A stretch of DNA of 64,000 nucleotides from Apostichopus japonicus (GCF_037975245.1 NC_092568.1:7299501-7363500); one strand, 5' to 3'. Positions 43,779 through 53,710 are shown, counted from the stretch's first letter. Translations and numbers: made by a program. The notes: generated from the sequence alone by a model not told the origin.

Positions 43779-45272
43779 CTGAGAGACAGGTGTTTTTGTA
43801 ACACACACCTAAGTTGTAAAGGAAATGTAAACTTTCAATAACCTTCCCTCTATAACTTTAGTTTTATTATTGTTTTCTTCCTTCCGGTGTTAGGTACCTG
43901 TTATAAGATACTTTTCTTGTCTTACCGGAAGGAAGTGTGTTCCTTTCATGCTCTCATCTTTTGTTTACAAGAATAAACGCTATGTTGTGTCTTATCTGGA
44001 TATGAAAACCATGATGCCATCAATATACATATCTCACCTAACCATAGTTCCAGACCCTAATTATTACCAACTCCCTTCTTCTCATCATCCCCGTCTCCCA
44101 TCCTACCTCCCCCCCCCCCCGTCAATTGGATCGGCCAGACCAATCGTCCCCCTATGTATATGAAAGTATGCAATCGCAAACCTACATCGCACAATTTTAT
44201 ATTACGTTAGAGTATCACAAGTCCAATCCTTCCAGCGAGAAGAGGGCGTGGTTTTCTTTTAGCAGATCCTTATAGACATATAGCCTTTCGGGGTGTGTGT
44301 GTGGGGGGGGGGGGCGTAACAGAAGAATATCTATATTCTTAAAAAGAAAATGAAATGTTTAATCACCCACCACAGTTCCCTAGACCTAGTAGAAGATCCT
44401 TTTTTAAACGTGATATACGAAGAGAGCAAGCATGTTGAATATTGGTGAGAAGTTTCGGTGGTATACTGCCATCCAAGATATTCCCCGACATATAAATGGG
44501 TCATTCAAGTTTAGGTGTCGTTGTAAAGATAGGGATGTATTAATAGTGGCATTGAGTGCAAAATGAGTATTGATGTTTGTCAGGGCATGAGTGACCATTA
44601 TCTAACTTTCTAGCGCAATTGGGGTTAATAAAAGATGAAATGTCCAGTGAATTCACTTGGTTGATTATGATCAACGTTCGATCATATATCTAAAACCCCA
44701 TAAAAATGTAGACCTTTATAGCTTAACTTGTGAAGCTTCATTTGAAAAAAAAAATCGAAATGTTCTTTACTTTTTCAGTTTGCCTCTTACATGTGGTTAA
44801 CACTATTGCAATGCGGAATAGTTATGGGAAGCTGGGGCTGGGGAAGGGGTATCGGCCCGCGGGTCGATTAAATGGCCTCAGTGGGGAAATGTAGGAGTAA
44901 AGATGATTTATTCTTCTTGTCATTACATATACTCTACTTGTGGAAAACTAAAACTTAAAGGGGGGGGGGGGTGAGGTGACGTACAACTGTTGTCTGATGA
45001 TCGCTCAACGCGTGAAACTCTGAGTTACAACTACTAGTGTTCCACTAGTCTCAACATATATATATATATATATACAGCAGGTTAACAGCAGGTTATGAAG
45101 GCATACGTTGTAGGTATTACCAGCACAATCATTGAAATCTCGATTCTAAGAACTCCGCGTGACTAACAGATGGTCAAAATTATTTTAAAGTCCATAGTTA
45201 AAAAGAAGGAGAAAAACGTGGTAGCTAATGAAGGCGAATGAGTGTGGAACAAGATGAATTAAGAACTAATTA
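42871..45272. other. Gene-poor stretch with microsatellites
   Basis: I see no credible gene. It contains (TA)n at 43746-43776 and 45055-45074, several poly-G/poly-C runs (about 43248, 43390, 44305, 44960), and a short GCAGGTTA duplication near 45076-45095. Open frames here are short and in low-complexity sequence. Confidence 0.5.
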
Positions 45273-45280
45273 ATGAAGCT

Positions 45281-45521
45281 CAGGCGCGTAGCCAGGAATT
45301 TGCCAAGGGAGGGGCGAACCTGTAGGCATACTATCAGAGCCTTATATATGGCTCTGCAAACTATCTAAGCGTAGCGCCACCATGCGTTGGCGCGAAGCGA
45401 GCAAGAAAATTTTGGCCGAAAATGCCTCCCAGATCGCTTGAAATGTCACTTCCCAGGCTTTCCCAGGCCTTTCTATTTTGAAATTACTAGCGATGTCATA
45501 AATACATACAAAACGCGCCTG
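45281..45521. mobile_element. hAT-type MITE, solo intact copy
   Basis: Ends CAGGCGCGT and ACGCGCCTG, with the 8-bp duplication ATGAAGCT at 45273-45280 and 45522-45529; total length 241 bp. It carries the same internal core (AAGCGTAGCGCCACCATGCG ... AAATTTTGGCC ... CCCAGATCGC) as the nested elements near 40466, 40897 and 42190. No ORF. It lies about 350 bp left of the LTR retrotransposon. Confidence 0.9.
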
Positions 45522-45877
45522 ATGAAGCTTAGCCACTGTGCTTATTAATGAAACCTGCATAAAGCCAAAATCACGGACCACTGGCACGCTCAGCCCCACG
45601 TTCTCCAGCTCTATATGTCAGACAGTACAAATATGTAATGTAGAAGTGTGTCAAAGTAAGCGGACCCATTTGTCTGCAATTGGTTTTACTATAGGGGTTC
45701 AACACAAAAGAGAGAATGGGAGGGCTGTTTCTTCAAATGATTTCCGGGCTTTAAATTTTCTTATTCATTTGTCCACGACAATCGGCGTCACTCGCTGGTG
45801 AAGCTGCCTCGAACTCATCCAAAACTGTGATTTTTAGTCTACCGACAAATACCACTGGGAAGTTCGGTCGTTACAGC

Positions 45878-47162
45878 TGTAACGTTGACCAGTGTCCCCG
45901 AAGTCCAGCTGCTTGAACTAATAAAAATCTTCAACACATATCAAGACAAAAATCGGAGAAGAGGTTGATGACTGGTTGATCGCTTATTTATTGATTTATT
46001 ACGTTGATCTTTGATTCACTGGCACATGAATTTACCACAGATTATGGCATTGACAGACTTTACAGATAAGCAGTTAATAGACATGGTACAGGAACTGTCT
46101 GTACACTTAAGCAGTAACACAGTTACGCACTTAGGAAGTTACGCAGTTAGGTAGTTACACAGTTACGCAACTACGCACTTACGCATTTACGCACTTCCGC
46201 AGTTACGCACTTACGCAGTTACGCAGTTGCTCACTTACGCAGTTACGCACTTACGCAGTTACGCACTTACGCAGTTACGCAGTTACGCACTTACGCAGTT
46301 ACACTAACTCGTGGAGGCATACAAGATATTTAATTGGGACGTACTCAACAACAGGCTTAAAGACTTAACCAGTTTATATTACTAAATAAAATATCTCTTT
46401 TCGAGATCACAACCGAACCAGTACGTGGGTAAAAGTATTTACAAATGAAGGATAATACTAGCGTTTGTTGACTCTAGTCGTTCTCACTACTTGCTTTGCT
46501 TAAGAAAACACAAAAGATATATATAAAACAAACGCCCACATGAAACACACGGTATAGCGTTTGTGAGCCTCCTAGTGAAGTCGAAATTACAATTATCGAA
46601 CCCCCTATAGAATGTGACAACAAATATGACGTCCTAAAAATACACCCTAGTTTCTTGCTACTTCAATGCACTTAGCGCAACGATAATTTTCTTACAATTC
46701 CCTAGGTGTACGAAAAATAACCCCCGTCACCCCAAAGATACCCGATGTAATCTTTCCTAAGACAAACAATTAAACCTAGAAGTCATGCCAAGCACATAAT
46801 CGTGTGATAGAACAAAAATATACCAGTGAAGTGGTTGCAACTTACAGAAAATAGGCGTTCTCTCGGTTCTTTCTCCGTCAGAGGCCAATCTCGGAATCCC
46901 TCGTGAGCGTGGTGAGCTCAAACTAATAAAACAATCTGCGCTACCACTAACATGGGACACATCTCAATTCGGGTGCTGATTCAGCAAGGTTTATAAACAA
47001 ACAGGGGTACGATTTTCATTGGCTGTCCCCACCTGTAACTCGCAAAAGCTCTACACATGTTTTGAGAGAGAGAGGCCATCGACGGGTAGAACCGAGGGAA
47101 CGCTCAATCCTAAAACGAATATTACAATAACAAATTACTTAAAGGGATACATTTCCGTTACA
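45878..47162 (-). repeat. 3' LTR
   Basis: 1285 bp, ends TGTAAC...GTTACA (6-bp inverted ends, TG...CA). On the element's sense strand it has a TATAAA at 46990-46995 and two AATAAA signals at 45995-46000 and 45987-45992, about 110 bp from the LTR end, as expected for U3-R-U5. A short-period minisatellite occupies about 46110-46305. Confidence 0.95.
46110..46305. repeat. Minisatellite inside the LTR (also at 53945-54140)
   Basis: Alternating short units ACGCAGTT and ACGCACTT make an 8/16-bp array with a few variants (GTAGTTAC, TTGCTCAC). The identical array is in the other LTR, so it predates this insertion. It lies downstream of the TATA box on the element's strand, so it is probably transcribed. 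It is not a CRISPR array: there are no unique spacers. Confidence 0.92.
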
Positions 47163-47163
47163 C

Positions 47164-47176
47164 TACCCCCCTCTTA
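47164..47176 (-). other. Polypurine tract
   Basis: Minus strand AAGAGGGGGGTAG directly before the 3' LTR (47162). This is the expected RNase H-resistant primer for plus-strand synthesis. The run of six G is short but well placed. Confidence 0.8.
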
Positions 47177-47315
47177 AAAAGACAAATGCTACCACGCATT
47201 TACGAATTAAGCTTACATCTTTAAGAACTCTTTTACATATACAACTAGACAGAAATACAAAAAAATATAAGTAGAAGTACAAAACTAAGAGCTAATATTT
47301 CCAACTACGTTTACT

Positions 47316-48023
47316 TCAGTTGGCCGGCCCCTCTACAGTCTCCTTGGTTGCTCGGAACACCGTCCCATCTGGGTGGATTGCCGTCTCCGTCAGTGTTGTT
47401 AGTCTGATCCCGGTTTCAAACCTCCTCACCTTCCATTCCACCTGCGTTGCGCTGCATGGGAGCACCTTACTTTTCTCCCTCCACTCACTGACTCGCATCC
47501 CAGGGTCCGACGTCTCCCCACGGAACAGTCGAGGGTCTGGACCAGGTCTTTCCGGTGTTAAAGTGGGAATCACGCTGGTTTTGCTTGGAGATTTGTGGCG
47601 GTGTACTGGGCTCTCTGGGGTCGGAATTCCTTTTGCAGCCTGCGGTGTTGGGGGTCTTGATAAGGAGGACAGTGGTGACCCTAGCAGGTCCTCCAGGGCT
47701 GGCGCATACACAGATGTCACCCTTTGCACCTTGGGTGGCTCTTTGTCGTTGTCTTTGTTCCCATCGTTGCGATGGTCCTTTTTCCCTTTAGTCTTCGGTT
47801 CTAACTTTCGATGTTTGGCATCAGAGTGTCTCTGTACATCTGTCTTTCGGTCACTCTGGTACGAGCAGGTTTCGCAATGGAATCTCTTCCTACTGTGCTC
47901 CTTCCGGAAATGCGATTTCAAATCTGCCGCACTGGACTGCCTTTGTTTACAGATTCTGCAGCGGTATTCGATGCACCTCTCTAGTTCTCCATCGCTCCAC
48001 TCTGTCTCGTCCTTGCGCTCCAT
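47316..48023 (-). CDS. Third ORF of the retrotransposon: protein with two C2H2 zinc fingers
   Basis: 235 residues, ATG at 48023, 55 nt after the pol stop and in another frame, in the position where env lies in retrovirus-like elements. Two adjacent fingers, both C-X2-C-X12-H-X4-H: C22, C25, H38, H43 and C50, C53, H66, H71. A Lys-rich stretch (about 72-95) may be a nuclear signal; then comes a Pro/Ser-rich region (about 110-165) and an acidic/basic C-terminus. No signal peptide or membrane segment, so it is not an envelope protein. A strong 3' splice site lies 23 nt upstream of the ATG. Function unknown; nucleic-acid binding is likely from the fingers. Confidence 0.85.
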   Translation of the reverse strand: MERKDETEWSDGELERCIEYRCRICKQRQSSAADLKSHFRKEHSRKRFHCETCSYQSDRKTDVQRHSDAKHRKLEPKTKGKKDHRNDGNKDNDKEPPKVQRVTSVYAPALEDLLGSPLSSLSRPPTPQAAKGIPTPESPVHRHKSPSKTSVIPTLTPERPGPDPRLFRGETSDPGMRVSEWREKSKVLPCSATQVEWKVRRFETGIRLTTLTETAIHPDGTVFRATKETVEGPAN

Positions 48024-48046
48024 GCTGTATCAGTCAGTGTCTGTAT

Positions 48047-48070
48047 CTGAAAGGAGAAAAGGAAAAGATT
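48047..48070 (-). promoter_or_regulatory. Predicted 3' splice acceptor for the third ORF
   Basis: On the minus strand a pyrimidine tract, CTTTTCCTTTTCTCCTTTCAG, ends at 48047, with a branch-like ATTAATC about 30 nt upstream of the AG. The ORF3 ATG follows 23 nt later. This suggests ORF3 is translated from a spliced subgenomic mRNA; a possible donor is GTAAGT at 54680 in the 5' LTR. Confidence 0.6.
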
Positions 48071-48078
48071 CAATTTGA

Positions 48079-51000
48079 TTAATGGAATGTTATCTTGTCT
48101 GTTCTAATACAGTCCTGGAGCCAGGAAGGTATTCGACGCAGACGACGTGACCGTCTTGGTGTACGTGATCCTCTTGTGACCTTGAATTTCCCTCTCTCGC
48201 ATCTTTTATCTTGACTTCTTCTGTGCCTATCTCTCTTGGTAGAATGAGCGCCACGACTGCCTGTCTGTTTTACCAGTACAGGTTTTCTGTTTCTCAACTT
48301 AGGGTTCTGGTCGGTTTGAACTGCAACATTCACTAGAGTCTTTAAATTCGGCTTGTGGATCATCTTGCTAATCTCGATTGGAATCTCGCCTGGGTATGGC
48401 TTGAGACGATTGTGGTGGACCACACTTGCCTTGCTCTTTTTACTTTTCCTTATTCTGTACGTCACATCGCTCAACTGGTCTGTGATGAGGAAGGGTCCTG
48501 TCCACTTCGGCTGTAGCTTTGGGCTAAGTCCCTTGCGTCTCTGGGATGTTTGTAACATGACAACGTCACCTTTCTTGTAACACCAGTCTTTGACATTTCG
48601 GTTGTAACTTCTCTTTTGTCTCTCGCCCGCGATCTGCAACTTTTCTCTAGCACTCTCGTGGATTATCCTCAGTCTGTCTTCAAGGTCTTGGGCATAGCTG
48701 TGGAGTGTCTTTTCAGTGTTTAGCTCACCTCTGTCGATGATGTAGTCAACGGGTAAAGGAATCTCACGTCCAAGCATCATTTCGGCCGGAGAATGTCCTG
48801 TGGATTCGTGGATAGAGGAACGGTATGCCATCATCACTAACGGAATGCATTTGTCCCAATTTTTCTGATCGCTGTCGACGACTTTCGCTAACATTTCTTC
48901 CAAGGTACGGTTGAATCGTTCTACCATGCCGTCACTCTGCGGGTGGTACGGAGTTGTTCTAGTCTTGTCCACTCCTAGCAATTGACATAGTTCTTTAAAG
49001 AGGTTGGACTCGAAGTTCCTCCCTTGATCAGTATGAATTTGCTTCGGAACGCCAAAACGACTCACAAAGTCTGTCACCAGGGTGTCAGCAACCGTTTCCG
49101 CACTTTGGTCTTTCAACGGGAAAGCTTCTACCCACTTGGTGAAGTAGTCGGCAACCACCATGATGTATTTGTTGTTTCTGTCTGTCAGTGGTAACGGTCC
49201 CAAGATATCGATCGCTATTCTTTCCATCGGGATTCCAACCCGGTAGGTCTGTAATTTTGCTTTCCCTTTCGTCGGGCCTTTTCTTGAACAACATACTTTA
49301 CACATCTTACACCATCGTCCTACCTTTCGTCTCCAGGTATTCCAATAATATCTTTCCTGAACTCTATACATTGTCCTTCTTACTCCAAGGTGTCCGGAAG
49401 TTGGGTTGTCATGAAGTAACTGTATAACTTCTTCTTGTAGACTTCTGGGGACTATGAACTGCCACGTGATGCTATCCCCTGCGTGGTTCTCCCATCTTCT
49501 ACATAGAAGACCTTGTCGAACTTCTAATCTGTCCCATTGAGCCCAATATGCTTTCAGTTCTTTCCCTTCAGCTGACACTTCTTCCCACGAAGGACGATCA
49601 ACTTTGTTTTCTTTCCAAGTTAGCATCTTTCGTAGTTCTACATCTTTAAGTTGTTCAGCTTTCAGGTCTTGATTGGTCCATTTCTGTAACCAAGGCCGGG
49701 GTGGTTCTGTAGTTGAAGAAACTGCAGCGACTTGTTTTGTTTCCTTGGTTTCCCTGTCCACGGTCCCGTTACTTCTGTCGCAGCCATCACGTTGATCTGT
49801 CTTTTCTTCCCGTTTCCACTTGTGGGTCTTGAACTCCATTGGTCCGTCTCGATCAATATCACCGGTTTCTGTTCTCGTACAATGTTGGCAATCATCCGAA
49901 CATGGTCGTCGGGAGAGACCGTCTGCATTACCATGGAAGCGTCCAGGACGATGGGAGATCTCAAAGGTGTAAGTGCCAAGTATCTCCAACCATCTTGCTG
50001 TTTGTCCTTCTGGGTGCTTGAAACTCATCAGCCATTTGAGTGCTGCATGATCTGTTCTGATCAGGAACCTGGTGCCGTAGAGATAATGGTGGAAGTGTTT
50101 AACTGACTGTACGACGGCCAGTAGTTCTTTTCTTGTAATACAATAACGTCTCTCTTGCTTACTCATGGTCTTGCTGAAATATGCTATGGGCTTTTCGTTT
50201 CCGTCTTGGATCTGTGATAAAACCGAACCGGTTGCAAAGTCACTTGCATCTGTGTCTAATATGAAATCTTGCCCGCTGCTCATTGGGTAGGAAAGTACTG
50301 GAGCTGTTGTCAACGCTGTCTTGAGTCCGGAAAAAGCTGTCTCGCAGTCCTGGTTCCAATCAAACTTCTGTTTCTTTTCAGTCAGCTTGAACAACGGTAG
50401 TGCAATTTGAGCAAAGCCTCGTATAAATCTACGGTAGTAGCCACACAGGCCTACAAAGCTCCTAACTTCTGATAGGTTCTGTGGTCTCGGCCATTCTTTG
50501 ACAGCCTTCACCTTTTCTGGATCTGTACCTACACCATCCTTAGAGACAATGTGCCCTAAGTACGTGACACTCTGCTTAAACAGCTGACACTTGCCTGGAC
50601 TTAGTTTTAGTCCTGCGTCTCTAAATCGGTTGAAAACAGTCTTTAGTCGGTCCATAGCCTCGGAAAATGTGGCACCATATACGATGACATCGTCAAGGTA
50701 AACTAAGCATGCTTCCCAATGGAGTCCAGATAGCACACGGTCCATTAGTCTTTCGAATGTGGCGGGCGCGTTGCACAGTCCAAATGGCATAACACGGAAT
50801 TGATACAAGCCATTTCCGGTTATGAACGCCGTCTTTTGTCTGTCTTCAGCTGCCATACCAACTTGCCAATAGCCACTGGCTAGATCTAATGTGCTAAACC
50901 AACGAGAACCTGCCATCGCATCCAGTGAATCTGCAATTCTGGGAATGGGGTAGCTGTCCTTGACTGTCAATGTGTTTAATCTTCTATAATCTACACAGAA

Positions 51001-52248
51001 TCTTGTCGAACCATTTTTCTTCTTCACCAGAACTATAGGTGACGCCCACGGACTTGATGATGGTTCAACCACTCCCGCATCTAGCATTTGTTGCAAGAGT
51101 TCTCTCTCCACTTCCCTCTGTTGTACTGGGACTCGTCTTGCTGGTTGCTTGACTGGCCTTGCGTTGTCTGTGTCGATCTTGTGCTGGGCGACTGTGGTAT
51201 ATCCCAAGTCAGCAGATGATCTCGCAAACACATCAGCGTAGTCTGTAACTAGTTCTTTCAGTAAAGCTCGCTGTTCATTATTCATACATCCGTTTTCCGC
51301 CTCCAACAATCCTGTAACATGTTGAGGGACTTCCCCCTGCTCACAACGTTTTGTCGACACCGCCGATACCTTCTGTTGCTGACGCTCTGTTTCAGGGAAC
51401 GAAACATCTAGATTCGCCGTCTCTTCTAATGAAGCTATACATGTACCGCCATACACTCTCTTCACATCAGACGTTGGGTTGAACACTCTCAACGGAATTT
51501 TGCTTTTCCTTGGATCAACCAGACCTTTAGCCACCAACAAACAATGTTTTTCGACAAACTTTTCTGTTGGCTCTGCCAGAGCAGCTTCCCAGTGCCGAGG
51601 TCCCTCAGAGATTCTTCCTAGTACCATTGCCTCACTTCCAGGGGCAACTACTACGGTTTCATCCACCAAAACATGGCAAACATGAGTCTCCGTCACCTTC
51701 TTCACCTCACTGCTCTTTCTTGGTCCTCCCCAAGACAAAATACCGTTAATCACATCCAAGTGATAGTTGTGGCTTCTCATGAACTCCAAACCCAGGAGTG
51801 CATCCGCTCCAATCTCAGCCACCCAAACTGTGTGTTCTACCCTATGTCCTGCAAGCTCTATCTGTACAGTGGCACATCCTTCGAACGGCAAATAACTCAG
51901 TCCATCTGCTAACACCATCTCACTGCCAACAGGTCTTAAGTGGGGACGACAGAATTCAGGGATAGATCTGTATACGCTGGGCTTTATTATTGTTATGTTG
52001 GCACCTGTATCGACCAAAAAGGTAACTGCAGTACCCTGCATAATGCCATCAACAAATATCCCAGAATCTCTATCTTGCACCCATCCTGTCCTAACGCTCA
52101 CTCCTGCGGGCCTAGAGTTTACTGCCGGCCTTCGACCCTCAAGTCCGGTTCCTTTTCGTTTCCCTGATATGACTTTCCTGTGGTGTCTTCTTGGTATGGT
52201 TCCCGACAATTTCTCTTTATATGGCCAAACTTTCCACAACCCCAACAT
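48079..52248 (-). CDS. pol: Pol polyprotein: protease, reverse transcriptase, RNase H, integrase
   Basis: 1389 residues from the first ATG, but probably entered by frameshift near residue 29. Aspartic protease DTGAN at 80-84 with ALLGLEFM later. Reverse transcriptase blocks: SPWASPIVLVKKKNGSTRFC, LDLASGYWQV, MPFGLCNAPATFERLM, catalytic YLDD near residue 514, and YLGHIVSKDG. RNase H: DTDASDFATGSVL and RKELLAVV. Integrase: zinc-binding HDNPTSGHLG...CKMCKVC, catalytic DILGPL, HTDQGRNFES and a Glu in HPQSDGMVERFNR, then a GPF-type module (KWTGPFLI). The basic tail ends RRSRRLRRIPSWLQD; I see no chromodomain. All catalytic residues are present and there is no internal stop. Confidence 0.95.
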   Translation of the reverse strand: MLGLWKVWPYKEKLSGTIPRRHHRKVISGKRKGTGLEGRRPAVNSRPAGVSVRTGWVQDRDSGIFVDGIMQGTAVTFLVDTGANITIIKPSVYRSIPEFCRPHLRPVGSEMVLADGLSYLPFEGCATVQIELAGHRVEHTVWVAEIGADALLGLEFMRSHNYHLDVINGILSWGGPRKSSEVKKVTETHVCHVLVDETVVVAPGSEAMVLGRISEGPRHWEAALAEPTEKFVEKHCLLVAKGLVDPRKSKIPLRVFNPTSDVKRVYGGTCIASLEETANLDVSFPETERQQQKVSAVSTKRCEQGEVPQHVTGLLEAENGCMNNEQRALLKELVTDYADVFARSSADLGYTTVAQHKIDTDNARPVKQPARRVPVQQREVERELLQQMLDAGVVEPSSSPWASPIVLVKKKNGSTRFCVDYRRLNTLTVKDSYPIPRIADSLDAMAGSRWFSTLDLASGYWQVGMAAEDRQKTAFITGNGLYQFRVMPFGLCNAPATFERLMDRVLSGLHWEACLVYLDDVIVYGATFSEAMDRLKTVFNRFRDAGLKLSPGKCQLFKQSVTYLGHIVSKDGVGTDPEKVKAVKEWPRPQNLSEVRSFVGLCGYYRRFIRGFAQIALPLFKLTEKKQKFDWNQDCETAFSGLKTALTTAPVLSYPMSSGQDFILDTDASDFATGSVLSQIQDGNEKPIAYFSKTMSKQERRYCITRKELLAVVQSVKHFHHYLYGTRFLIRTDHAALKWLMSFKHPEGQTARWLEILGTYTFEISHRPGRFHGNADGLSRRPCSDDCQHCTRTETGDIDRDGPMEFKTHKWKREEKTDQRDGCDRSNGTVDRETKETKQVAAVSSTTEPPRPWLQKWTNQDLKAEQLKDVELRKMLTWKENKVDRPSWEEVSAEGKELKAYWAQWDRLEVRQGLLCRRWENHAGDSITWQFIVPRSLQEEVIQLLHDNPTSGHLGVRRTMYRVQERYYWNTWRRKVGRWCKMCKVCCSRKGPTKGKAKLQTYRVGIPMERIAIDILGPLPLTDRNNKYIMVVADYFTKWVEAFPLKDQSAETVADTLVTDFVSRFGVPKQIHTDQGRNFESNLFKELCQLLGVDKTRTTPYHPQSDGMVERFNRTLEEMLAKVVDSDQKNWDKCIPLVMMAYRSSIHESTGHSPAEMMLGREIPLPVDYIIDRGELNTEKTLHSYAQDLEDRLRIIHESAREKLQIAGERQKRSYNRNVKDWCYKKGDVVMLQTSQRRKGLSPKLQPKWTGPFLITDQLSDVTYRIRKSKKSKASVVHHNRLKPYPGEIPIEISKMIHKPNLKTLVNVAVQTDQNPKLRNRKPVLVKQTGSRGAHSTKRDRHRRSQDKRCERGKFKVTRGSRTPRRSRRLRRIPSWLQDCIRTDKITFH

Positions 52249-53537
52249 TTGATTGGTGGTCTGTCTCGGTCTCGCCAGGGCATGTTGCGATCTTGCCCAC
52301 TCGCGAATGTCTGTTTCCTGTAATTTCCGCTTGCCAGTTCTTCGTGTATCTTCGACATGTAGTGCTCCATTGTCTTTGCGAGATTCTCCCCAAGTAGTTG
52401 CATCTGTCTCTCTACTTTGTCTTCCTGCTTTTCTGTTTGTATAACGGCTCTTGCTGTAGGTCTCTTGAGGTTACCCTTCTTTACTTCTGCCAGGTGGAAT
52501 GCCTCTAGTTCAACTGCAACGGTTACTGCATCGGATAAGTTCACGGGTCTGGACTGGTATACTCTCCATCTGGTCTCTGTGTCTCCCAGTGAGTCTACGA
52601 AGTATTCCTTTGCAAGAGTCTCCACCATCTCGTATGGTGCATCCGGGTAGGCTTTTAACGCAAGGCGCTTAATATCCTGGGCGAGCTCTGTAAGACTTTC
52701 AGCTGGTTGCCTCTGTCTGTTCTTCAACATAGCTCTAAACAACTGTGTTTGATTCGCCGGACTAAATCGTCTGCCTAAAGCTTCGGTGAGTGCTCTGTAA
52801 CTTCTTCTCCGACTACTATCCAGGTCACTCAGGATCGCCCTTGCTTGTCCCTTCAGACTTGCTGCCAAATACAATGCCTTTGCTGCCTCTGGCCAGTTAT
52901 TCAATTCTGCTATTAACTCGAACTGTACTGCGTAGTCGTCCCAGCTTGTACTTCCATCATATTGTGGTGGTGTGACATTCGCCTTCCCTGGAAACTGGGC
53001 TGTATTCCTACTCTCTTCTTCGGTCTTGTAAGGTACACCGGTATCAATCTGTTGTCTGTAACCTCGTGGGATTTGCCGATCTGTCTGCATCTCTGTTGAG
53101 TAGTTGGGATGGTACTGACCACTGTGTATCTGTGTATTGTCTTGTCTGTGTTCAGTGTGCCCGGGTCGGTATGCGTATGGAGAGATGGCATCTGGGCCTG
53201 TACGCTCGTCTTCCTGTAGGGACAAAATGAAAGGGTTAGTTTGCCTACCTGCAGGTCGTTCACACTCATTCCCAGATCCACTCGGCATTGCTTGTTGCCC
53301 TTCTGTTCTGTGTTGATGTTTTCGACCACTTGTAACACCCACCAGACTTCCAGTTGTTTCTGAACCCACCGAGCTCAGAACCTCGTATTCTGACGGCAAC
53401 TCTGTTGATGCACCTCGTGAAACACGAGAGTTCTGTTCTGTCATCAAGGGTCTCCATTCCTGGTTGAGCAATCCCTCTACGTTGTTTTGATTGTCAATCC
53501 TCTGGTCTGTAAACGGGTTGGTTCTCGAAAAATCCAT
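52119..53537 (-). CDS. gag: Gag polyprotein of the Ty3/gypsy element
   Basis: Structural protein that forms the particle and binds the RNA. The frame is open from 53612, but its first codon there is GTG; the first ATG is at 53537, giving 472 residues. The N-terminal part is Gln/Arg/Ser-rich and likely disordered. A central helical region (from about YDGSTSWDDYAVQFELIAEL) matches the retrotransposon Gag fold. One zinc knuckle, CWGCGKFGHIKRNC (C-X2-C-X4-H-X4-C), lies at residues 431-444. The C-terminus overlaps the pol frame and contains the slip site at 52158-52164. The stop is TAA. Confidence 0.92.
   Translation of the reverse strand: MDFSRTNPFTDQRIDNQNNVEGLLNQEWRPLMTEQNSRVSRGASTELPSEYEVLSSVGSETTGSLVGVTSGRKHQHRTEGQQAMPSGSGNECERPAGRQTNPFILSLQEDERTGPDAISPYAYRPGHTEHRQDNTQIHSGQYHPNYSTEMQTDRQIPRGYRQQIDTGVPYKTEEESRNTAQFPGKANVTPPQYDGSTSWDDYAVQFELIAELNNWPEAAKALYLAASLKGQARAILSDLDSSRRRSYRALTEALGRRFSPANQTQLFRAMLKNRQRQPAESLTELAQDIKRLALKAYPDAPYEMVETLAKEYFVDSLGDTETRWRVYQSRPVNLSDAVTVAVELEAFHLAEVKKGNLKRPTARAVIQTEKQEDKVERQMQLLGENLAKTMEHYMSKIHEELASGNYRKQTFASGQDRNMPWRDRDRPPIKCWGCGKFGHIKRNCREPYQEDTTGKSYQGNEKEPDLRVEGRQ
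52158..52164 (-). promoter_or_regulatory. -1 ribosomal frameshift site GGGAAAC
   Basis: On the minus strand the heptamer G GGA AAC sits in the gag frame exactly as X XXY YYZ, inside the 130-nt gag/pol overlap. Shifting back one base enters the pol frame, which is open from there to 48079. GC-rich sequence with GGCC segments follows within about 40 nt and could form a stimulatory hairpin; I have not folded it. Confidence 0.75.
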
Positions 53538-53691
53538 ATGTAGCCTTGTATAACTGTTTCTGTACTGTATCTGTATCTGTTCTGTGCTGTTTCTGCGGCT
53601 CTGTGAATTCACTGGCTATCACTGGATCTCCCTCTGTCTCGGTCTTGTCTCTAGCAGTATGTGTTATCTGTAAGGACCAGGACTGATCTTT

Positions 53692-53710
53692 AATCCCACC
53701 GCTGCCACCA
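53692..53710 (-). other. Primer-binding site, matches the 3' end of a tRNA-Leu
   Basis: On the minus strand, 2 nt after the 5' LTR, the sequence is TGGTGGCAGCGGTGGGATT. Its complement is AATCCCACCGCTGCCACCA, which I recognise as the 3' end of animal tRNA-Leu (AAG/UAG type) including the added CCA. This tRNA would prime minus-strand DNA synthesis. Confidence 0.85.

Noticed and set aside
46110-46305. CRISPR-like array of short repeats
   Set aside because: Units are contiguous 8/16-bp repeats with no spacers, inside an LTR of a eukaryotic element.
46757-46960. Small ORF repeated in both LTRs (also 54592-54795)
   Set aside because: Its first codon is GTG, not ATG, it crosses a likely splice donor, and it has no recognisable motif; identity between the LTRs reflects recent insertion.
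47320-48078. 252-codon plus-strand open frame opposite the zinc-finger ORF
   Set aside because: It is the antisense shadow of the retrotransposon's third ORF; the minus strand carries the zinc-finger signatures and splice acceptor.
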